NCBI GenBank assembly: GCA_940671915.1
Contig: CALNVZ010003435.1
Coordinates: 1,935,117 to 1,999,116, forward strand
Direction: 5' to 3'
Source: Paracentrotus lividus
Taxonomy: Eukaryota; Echinodermata; Echinoidea; Camarodonta; Echinidae
Length of the DNA stretch: 64,000 nt
The notes under the pieces are model-generated. The model was not told the origin of the DNA and did not search any database. It saw only the letters and a program-made list of their open reading frames with translations. The translations under genes and the position numbers were made by a program. Positions within the stretch are counted from its first letter, which is position 1. Every line of letters starts with the position of its first letter. This document shows positions 55,145 through 64,000 of this stretch, piece by piece.

Positions 55145-57552
55145 AACGACATTAGGAATACGGTTTGTACTGAGAAAATGTCATTAGGCAGTTTAGGCCA
55201 ATAATTTATCAAGAAGGCCTATACGGTTATTTGATAAAATACTTCAATATAATTTTTTGATAATTTAGATATTATACTTTGACTGACATAAAGCTTAACG
55301 CATGAGAATATAACAACCATGTCATAAATATAGCAATTTTCTTTCCACTTGAAAACATTTCATTCTCGTGAAAAGAAAGTGGGCGGTATTAAAGCAATTT
55401 CATAAATATTAAAGTACGAGATGAAAATGGAAGTCATACAACTCAAAGGTCAATGAATCAATTTTTACAGCGGGGATATCCCCGATTCGAAGGAAATATT
55501 GAAGATAAGGATTTAACGTTACCTTTTGCATTGTTTTGTTTCAGAAATATTGATAGAATCGTGCCTAATACATTTCCCAGTCGACCATTAATTTTCTAGA
55601 TCAAGTAGGATACGCCATGTTAAGCTTGAAAGGTATAGTTTTTTAGTCTTATGCATTTACAATGATTTAGGTGATGTTGGTTTTAAATCGTCCTGATACA
55701 TTTTCTTCTTGAACATTATTTTAATTTATAGATCATGAGTGAGCATAAGCTGGGAAGCTTTTCATGTTAAGCTTGAAAGGTTGAGAGCTTGGAAGCTTAT
55801 AATATCTTAGCCTTATGTCTGTAATACCCCCGTCACACTGAGCTCGTTCCTACTACGTCCTTGCAAATTTTGCCGAACGGGCATAGTCTGTGTGTAAACT
55901 GAGTTGCGGTAGTTAAATACTTCTTACGATCTGTTTACGAACTTCATGGACTAGCTCGGTCGGATTTCCAAAAAAGTGTTCAAAAAATCGGGCGCCCATC
56001 TCGTCCTAAAATTTAACGGGGTGGCAACGTACACTGAAACGAGATGGACGTACTACAAAACGAAATTGCCGTACTTAAATCGTTCTAAAGATGTGCAGGA
56101 CGTCATAAAACGAGCATTGTATATGAATATTCAAGTTCTAAAATTAAACGTAGTGACAACGTTCCTTAAACGGTAGGACTTACTCTGAACGAGAAGGACA
56201 TGCTACGAACATACGTTTCAATTTTAAACCAGAACGGCATGTCATAATTCCCACACATGAGCTAGTTCTCACTGCGTTCTAGGTAGTTCTTGGTGAACGG
56301 GCTCAATCTGTTTACACACGGACTGAACGTGAGTGCAGACCTTTTAGAATCTAGTAGACCGTTTACAATCTGTTACTAAACTTGGCGACCGGGCCCGAAC
56401 GGAGAGAACGGAAAGGCATTTCCGATTTTTTAACATGTTCAAAAAAATCGTACTGGCTTCAAGTTTCTAAAATTAAACGTAGTGACAACGTTCTTAAACG
56501 GGTAGGACTTACTCTGAACGAGAAGAACGTACTACGAACGTGGTACCTAACTTTTATCATGCTGCGCATAGGCCACTTTTAGTGACCGTTTGGACGTGCT
56601 ACGAACGGTATAGAGTGAACGAGCAGTTTACTCGTTCTGAACTGGATAACAACGTATTGGCGGTTGCGCGATAAAGACGGAATTGACGTAACGAGAACTA
56701 TTTATGAACTGCCTAGCATCATATCGTCGCTGCTTTCACGAACCGGCACAAACCGAACGCGCACCGCGAAAAGTACATTCTGAGATAAACACGTTTGAAG
56801 TTTAGCCATTTTCAATCCCTCAGAAATATGTCCTATGTATAACTTTTACTCATAATACATATCAATTTCAAGGAATTTTCTGTAGTTTCTAATCAATCAA
56901 ATTATTTAGTCTAATGACAATTACTTTTGATGTTACGAAGATGTGATCACTTGTGCCGTTCGTGAAAGTAAAAAAAATGCTGTTTACGACTGCAAATTAT
57001 TTTCACGAACCGGCACGGCCGACCGTGCCGCCTGTCAAAGCGCTAAATTTGTTTTCACGAACCGGCACATGAACTACGTCACAATGGATTATTTCACGTG
57101 CGCGCAATACGTCACAATGGGTTTTTACACGTGCACGTATTACGTCACAATGGGTTCTTTGAACTTAGCCCATTATGATCTTGCCAGTTTCCATAAAGTT
57201 AATCAAATTATTATATTTTTAACATTTAATGCTACAGTCACACAGACATTTACGTATAGATACGTTTGTGTTGTTTTAATCTTATTTCATCTTCTATTCT
57301 ATCATTTCTTATGTATTTCTTTGTTTTTCTTTATGAACGAAATTATCAATATTTCCACTGCTGACTATGACGGGTAGGCATCCGTGGGGATCCGCAGAAA
57401 AGAAAAGAATTTTTGGACGCAACCGGACGTAACTCAACGTAAGTGTCTGTGTGACTGTAGTATTAGTAATTTTATCGTGCTTTAGTTTACGTGTACAATC
57501 ATTCTATGTTTAGAATGCGAATTAGTGAGCATTTTTTTATACTAGCTATTCC
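55145..57552. repeat. 2.4-kb tandem duplication, copy 1
   Basis: Runs from ACGACATTAGGA through CTAGCTATTCC and is repeated immediately downstream. Inside are two related blocks of about 400 bases starting CGTCACACTGAGCTCG (55831) and CACACATGAGCTAG (about 56252). There are also several TTTTCACGAACCGGCAC motifs (about 56734, 57000, 57052; inverted near 56951) and an inverted repeat CTACAGTCACACAGACA / TGTCTGTGTGACTGTAG (57232-57460). Short frames inside (up to 144 aa) differ between copies by frameshift, so they are not conserved genes. Confidence 0.9.
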
Positions 57553-59947
57553 GACGAACAATTAGGATACGGTTTGTACTGAGAAAATGTCATTAGGCAG
57601 TTTAGGCCAATAATTTATCAAGAAGGCCTATACGGTTATTTGATAAAAATACTTCAATATAATTTTTTGATAATTTAGATATTATACTTTGACTGACATA
57701 AGCTTAAGACGCATGAGAATATAACAACCATGTCATAAATATAGCAATTTTCTTTCCACTTGAAACATTTCATTCTCGTGAAAGAAGTGGGCGGTATTAA
57801 AGCAATTTCATAAATATAAAGTACGAGATAGAAAATGGAAGTCATACAACTCAAAGGTCAATGAATCAATTTTCACGCGGGGATATCCCCGATTCGAAGG
57901 AAATATTGAAGATAAGGATTTAACGTTACCTTTGCATTGTTTTGTTTCAGAAAATATTGATAGATCGTGCCTAATACATTTCCAGTCGACCATAATTTTC
58001 TAGATCAAGTAGGATACGCCATGTAAGCTTGAAAAGGTTATAGTTTTTTTAGTCTTATGCATTTACAATGATTTAGGTGATGTGGTTTAATCGTCCTGAT
58101 ACATTTTCTTCTTGAAACATATTTTAATTTATAGATCATGAGTGAGCATAAGCTGGGAAGCTTTTCATGTTAAGCTTTGAAAGGTTTGAGAGCTTGGAAG
58201 CTAATAATATCTTAGCCTTATGTCTGTAATACCCCGTCACACTGAGCTCGTTCCTACTACGTCCTTGCAAATTTTGCCGAACGGGCATAGTCTGTGTGTA
58301 AATGAGTGGACGTAGTAAATACTTTCTTACGATCTGTTTACGAACTTCATGGACTAGCTCGGTCGGATTTCCAAAAAAAGTGTTCAAAAAATCGGGCGCC
58401 CATCTCGTCCTAAAATTTAACGGGGTGGCAACGTACCTGAAACGAGATGGACGTACTACAAACGAAATTGCCGTACTTAAATCGTTCTAAAGATGTGCAA
58501 GGACGTCATAAAACGAGCATTTGATATGAATTATTCAAGTTCTAAAATTAAACGTAGTGACAACGTTCCTTAAACGGTAGGACTTACTCTGAACGAGAAG
58601 GACATACTACGAACATAGTTTCAATTTTAAACAGAACGGCATGTCATAATTCCGTCACACTGAGCTAGTTCTCACTGCGTTCTAGGTAGTTCTTGGTGAA
58701 CGGGCTCAATCTGTTTACACACGGACTGAACGTAGTGCAGACCTTTTAGAATCTAGTACAGACCGTTTACAATCTGTTTACAAACTTGGCGAACGGGCCC
58801 GAACGGAGAGAAGGAAAGGCATTCCGATTTTTTTTAACATGTTCAAAAAAATCGTACTGGCTTCAAGTTTCTAAATTAAACGTAGTGACAACGTTCCTTA
58901 AACGGGTAGGACTTACTCTGAACGAGAAGAACGTACTACGAACGTGGTACCTAACTTTTATCATGCTGCGCATAGGCACTTTTAGTGACCGTTTGGACGT
59001 GCTACGAACGGTATAGAGTGAACGAGCAGTTTACTCGTTCTGAATGGATAACACGTAATTGCGGTCGCGATAAGACGGAATTGACGTACGAGAACTATTT
59101 ATGAACTGCCTAGCATCATATCGTCGCTGCTTTCACGAACCGGCACAAACCGAACGCGCACCGCGAAAAGGTACATTTCTGAGATAAACCGTTTGAAGTT
59201 TAGCCCATTTTCAATCCCTCAGAAATTGTCCTATGTATAACTTTTACTCATAATACATATCAATTTCAAGGAAATTTTCTGTAGTTCTAATCAATCAAAT
59301 TATTTAGTCTATGACAATTACTTTTGATGTTACGAAGATTGGTGATCACTTGTGCCGGTTCGTGAAAGTAAAAAAAATGCTGTTTACGCTGCAAAATTAT
59401 TTTCACGAACCGGCACGGCCGACCGTGCCGCCTGTCAAAGCGCTAAATTTTTTCACAACGCCGGCACATGACTACGTCCAATGGATTTATTTCACGTGCG
59501 CGCAATACGTCACAAATGGGTTTTTACACGTGCACGTATTACGTCAACAATGGGTTCTTGAACTTAGCCCATTATGATCTTGCCAAGTTTCCATAAAGTT
59601 AATCAAATATTATATTTTTAACATTTATGCTACAGTCACACAGACATTTACGTATAGATACGTTTGTGTTGTTTTAATCTTATTTCATCTTCTATCTATT
59701 CATTTCTTATGTATTTCTTTGTTTTCTTTATGAACGAAATTATCAATATTTCCACTGCTGACTATGACGGGTAGGCATCCGTGGGGATCCGCAGAAAAGA
59801 AAAGAATTTTTGGACGCAACGGACGTAACTCAACGTAAGTGTCTGTGTGACTGTAGTATTAGTAATTTTATCGTGCTTTAGTTTACGTGTACAATCATTC
59901 TATGTTTAGAATGCGAATTAGTGAGCATTTTTTTTACTAGCTATTCC
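57553..59947. repeat. 2.4-kb tandem duplication, copy 2
   Basis: Matches copy 1 along its entire length, with an offset of about 2409 at the left and 2395 at the right. Differences are mostly single-base insertions or deletions, many in homopolymers. The CGTCACAC blocks are at 58235 and 58653, and the inner inverted repeat is at 59630-59856. Confidence 0.9.
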
Positions 59948-62900
59948 CTCTTTTTCTATGACCTCTAAGAAGTTTGTATGCCCCTATTTTTTTCTTGTCA
60001 TTTCTCTCTCTCTCTCTCTCTCTGTCTTCACAATGGAAATCATTGTCTCTCTTTTCTTCAGGGGATGGGAATGTCCTAGGTATTTATTGGAACATAACTT
60101 AAGCTTTGAATAAAGATACAAATCTTTAAAAAAAATAATTACAATGATTAAAAAAAGTGCCAATTATAACGGGATCAGAAGAGGCGATTAAAAAAAAAAT
60201 GTCTTACTGCGATATCATGTTAAATAAAAATATGTTCAACACTCCTAGTAATAATAATTTTCTCTGAATCAATCTATTTACATATATGACATTAAATTGA
60301 TTGATTGAATAATACTTTCACATGGCATATATAGAATATCAGCATTCCTCTAAACACCAATCACAAATCAGTTAGGCCTACAACATGTATAAAAAAAAGT
60401 ATGGAGACTAACATCAATGTGGATACATGTGATCATAATTCAATTTATAGCCTACACTTTTCTTTATTTCATCCTTTTTGTCTCTGACGAAGATTCTGCT
60501 AGGATTGAAAGCTCAGGCTCTCTTTTTATTTAATTGTACTCCTTTATTGGATAAGCAGTTTCAGCAGTTCTTTCTTAAGTTATTTTAGGGCAAGTCCACG
60601 CTATTTGTTCCCAAGATGGTGATTATTGCACTTTTTGACCAATTTTGTGTGTCAAGTGTTTCAGTAGGTTTGTAAATCTATACATAATGTGTCATATATC
60701 CCCATAAAGGGTATGAAATGAACTTAATACAAATAAGGTCAAAAACTCATTTCAAGATCATATGACGTCACAATGCTCATTAATATTCATGAAAAATAAT
60801 GAAATGCACTAAAAACGCTAATTTCAACCATTTAAAAAAAAGAAGTTTGTCATAGGAGTCAACCAAATAGTGTTATTTTTTCTTTTTCTTATTTTTTTGG
60901 CTAATTCTAGTGAAAATATCACGAAACTAGCATATAATATATATAGCTTTCCACATTTTTATTCAGGTCTCAGAAGTATTCTCATAAAAGTTACTGAGCT
61001 GATGTAAATCATGCATATTTATTACTCACCCTCCCACTTTTAGAAATGAAACAAAATAAGTGTTTGTTTTTTACATTTGTGTTTTGATTATGTTTCTTTT
61101 GTTTATCAGAGAGATTTTTTAACAAAAGATGTTGCTACGGCTTGGCTACACCAATTGTTTAATGAAAAATATTATAGGGAATAATTGCCCCGTTTGTTAC
61201 CTGTCCCGTGTGTTACATATTCTTTAAAACTTGACCTTGCCAAAAAAACTCTAAGTTGTATTAACATTAAAATATTTCCTTACATTGTTTATTACATGTT
61301 TAAGAGGATAAGAGTATGCAAGTTAAGATCTACTTTTGAAATTCAGAGTTATATTTGAACAAAGACAAATTTTGAAAAACACCATTTTCCTCTGGTTCCG
61401 TTCGTTCCGACGAATACATGATCATGAATTAATTGTGAATTGAGTTAATTCAACTATTTTTTATGTTTTGTTGAAAATTATTAGTACCTTCAAAAATATA
61501 CCAAGGATTAAGATTTAATTTAAGATTTTTCAAACAAACCTATTTTTGGCTCTGAATGTCCCGTTTGTTACCGAGTAAAATAGTTGGACTTGCCCTTTAT
61601 TTATTATTATATATTTTTAGGGCATCAATTATATCTGTCTATATTACCAGTCTATTGTAATTATACCATAACAATTGCACTGAAAGTTCATCTAATTATA
61701 ACTATTAATCAAATATATCTAATCTGACTTGTAGGTAAAAAAAAAAAATGAATAAAAAACAGTATCATCTAAAATCAATCAGATTAATTTCTGAATACTA
61801 TTTATATCATTAAATTAATAAGTATGGTACATGTTTTATATTATCTTTGTATTTATTTATTTCTTATGTATTCTTATACATCATCTTCACAAAGGAGCCT
61901 ATAATGTAACAAGCTTAGCTTTTACTTAGGCTCCTTCATATTTCTTTCTTTCTTATGCTACTGATGTCATTCTTTTTATGATTTATCAAATAATGTATAG
62001 TTTGAAATGACATATAATTGTTGTTATTATTATTGTTTGATTGGATATGTAAATAAACTGAATGAACTGAACTGATGTTAGCTAAGTGGTAAATTAATGA
62101 TTTATATGTATATCTGTTCAAGTTTAAGAACTCTAAATAATATATATTTTTAATTTTATCTTTTTGGGGGGTCATTTAGCCGATTGATTAATAAACTATG
62201 ATTCTTGTCTCTTTATAATGTTAGTGGTGTGACGTTTGATGGCGGGGGGGGGGGTACAAATGTGATCACATTCAAACTTCAATATCAGATTGATTGCCAT
62301 ACATAATCCTATTCCATTCCATTGTATAAAATGCGAAATGCAATCAAAGAGACTCAAAGATTCTCATTCACATGATTGTAATGTCTTCATGAGGGACGCT
62401 TTTAATTGAATCATATTTTCCAAAACAAATGATGCCATGTTTATCAGTTTAATTTGAACAAGGTGTAATTGGTAACATTTTAAGTAGACTCACAGCATAC
62501 AAATTACCGGACCCCGAATCCAAAGTGGGGTGCATGGGGGAAGAGGGATGTGGCCCGCTCCTCCCCCCACCCTCTCCATAAACTTTATTATACGCTGTAT
62601 GATGCTCATAAAGAATCATTTTGTGTGCGTTCCCGCCGTATATAAATTTGTTGCGGCTTATATAATTTGTTTGTTTGTCTATATAGTTACCATTAATAAC
62701 CTTGTCATTAAAAGCAAGATTTATGGGAAAATTATGATATTAAGGTTTTTTCCCCCTTTGTTTTTACATTGAAGGTTAAGAAAAAATATTACAATTTTCA
62801 CAATCTAACTTTTTACTTCACCCTCCTCTAGACAGAGACAAATCTATGAACTCAAACCTTGATTTAACGTAAAGAACAATAACAACCCTACATTAATTTT

Positions 62901-64000
62901 CAAAACGTGTTTTCGCAACGGTATAGGACTGAGGGGGCCTTAGTTAGCCGGGTTAACAAAAAGAGCCCCCAAAATGAGAAGGAAAAAAATATGCACCTGA
63001 TAAATGGGCATTTAGGTGTTCAAAAGTTGTTTTATTGTTCATTCCCCGGCAATGGTTGGGGAACGTATAAGATATCGTCATGGTCTCGAAAAGTGAAAGC
63101 GGGGATTAACGATTTCAAGAATTAAAGCCGGAGCAAAAAGATGTTTCTAGAGAGAGAGAGAAAAATCCACATTCTGGCAAACAGTATACCCGGTATTCCT
63201 TACCATAACATTGTGTAAGTGTGGACATATCTCTTTCACGTATCCCAAAACCTAATTTGAAATAAGTCCCTAAAGACAACTAATATGAAAATAACACGCG
63301 AGCCCAAGACTTTCTAATTGTCAATCTCTATCCAGCGTTAGAAGGAATGTTCTCGAGTCATAGTAGCATGGAGACCAACCTGCGGGACAGTGGCGAAATT
63401 GAAGGGAAAAAAATCTGAAAAGGAATATATTTTTTGGAAAGTTTGACTTCAATTTTGGCCGGCGTAACCTGAAAAAAAAAACAACAAACAAACAAACAAA
63501 CAAAACAAACAAAACTTGGGATGTACAAACGATGATGTTCGGCTACCGTGTTCTATAAAACTACCGTAATATTCAATTAGCTATATTAAATTCGCAATAA
63601 ACATCAATTCATAATTCAAATATTTCACCACACAGTGTATCAAATTAATCATTTTCTATGTCACATGGCATATCAAATTTCAGTGAGTCAAAGAATCTTT
63701 AACATCGAGAGTAGGCCATTTTTATGGTGAGAAATTTGAACACGTGGTTTGCATCGCTTATATCATCTCATTGAAGAAAAAAAAAATGTTGGTACGGACG
63801 TAAGTAGGCCTACTTTAGTTTACCCCTCTTTTCGAATGGGCAAAACTTATCGCACAATACAATCAAAGTAGATTTATGTATCTAGAAATTAATTTAGTTT
63901 CATCTGATATGGAAAAATTGAGAAAAAATGGATAGGTGGTGTTATAGTCTTTTATTAAACACTAATCCTTCAAATGCGGGCTGTGCATCGCGATTGTTAT
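59948..64000. other. Intergenic tail of the window; no gene recognised
   Basis: AT-rich. Contains a short CT microsatellite (60006-60022), a terminal-inverted-repeat element (60587-61596), a G run near 62245 and a CAAA repeat (63480-63510). No protein family is recognisable in any frame. Confidence 0.7.
60587..61596. mobile_element. About 1-kb terminal-inverted-repeat element (AGGGCAAGTCCA ends)
   Basis: AGGGCAAGTCCACGCTATTTG at the left and AAATAGTTGGACTTGCCCT at the right are inverted repeats. Subterminal GTTCCC/GTTACC motifs (CCCGTTTGTTACC at about 61190 and 61560; CCCGTGTGTTAC at 61206) recur inside. No transposase frame. Confidence 0.75.

Noticed and set aside
56943-57377. 144-aa frame in the duplicated unit
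   Set aside because: The corresponding frame in copy 2 is disrupted by indels and no domain is recognisable.

Overview
The window is animal (eukaryotic) nuclear DNA: AT-rich, with long introns, GT-AG splice sites and dense microsatellites, foldback elements and SINE-like pieces. The two genes are bilaterian families. The repeat style (C/G homopolymer runs, recurring 'GTGGCGGATCC'-type remnants, many small TA-flanked inverted-repeat elements, tRNA-derived SINEs) suggests an echinoderm, most likely a sea urchin. The species is inferred, not proven.

Gene 1 (+ strand, coding 12867-22646) is a KCTD1/KCTD15-type BTB protein. A 22-codon exon is joined in phase 0, across an intron of about 8.8 kb, to a 900-nt terminal coding exon, giving 322 aa. 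The first coding exon opens with ATG directly after a splice acceptor, so at least one exon lies further upstream. A GC-rich stretch at about 560-2330 is the best place in the window to look for it.

Gene 2 (- strand, coding 48146 down to 34133) is a NETO (neuropilin and tolloid-like) homologue. I assembled it from nine exons whose splice phases all agree: signal peptide, CUB1, proline-rich linker, CUB2, LDL-receptor class A module, one transmembrane helix and a cytoplasmic tail of about 150 aa. The 1584 nt encode 527 aa plus stop, the same size as vertebrate NETO1/2. Vertebrate NETO proteins are auxiliary subunits of kainate-type glutamate receptors.

The rest is intergenic or intronic and carries mobile-element debris. 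There are two related TA-flanked foldback elements (16520-17362, 31792-32945), other terminal-inverted-repeat elements (19925-20895, 38374-38639, 38656-38902, 39584-39713, 43166-43344, 43505-43618, 49707-49849, 49855-50121, 60587-61596), two SINEs, one non-LTR retrotransposon relic and a 2.4-kb tandem duplication (55145-59947).

The most unusual structures lie inside the NETO gene. One is a tandem array of about 126 bp whose units are copies of the 3' end of NETO exon 6 plus its 5' splice site (40680-41650). The other is an array of about 40 copies of a 32-bp unit, itself a dimer of 16-mers (35270-36540). No rRNA, CRISPR, bacterial operon or virus gene was seen.
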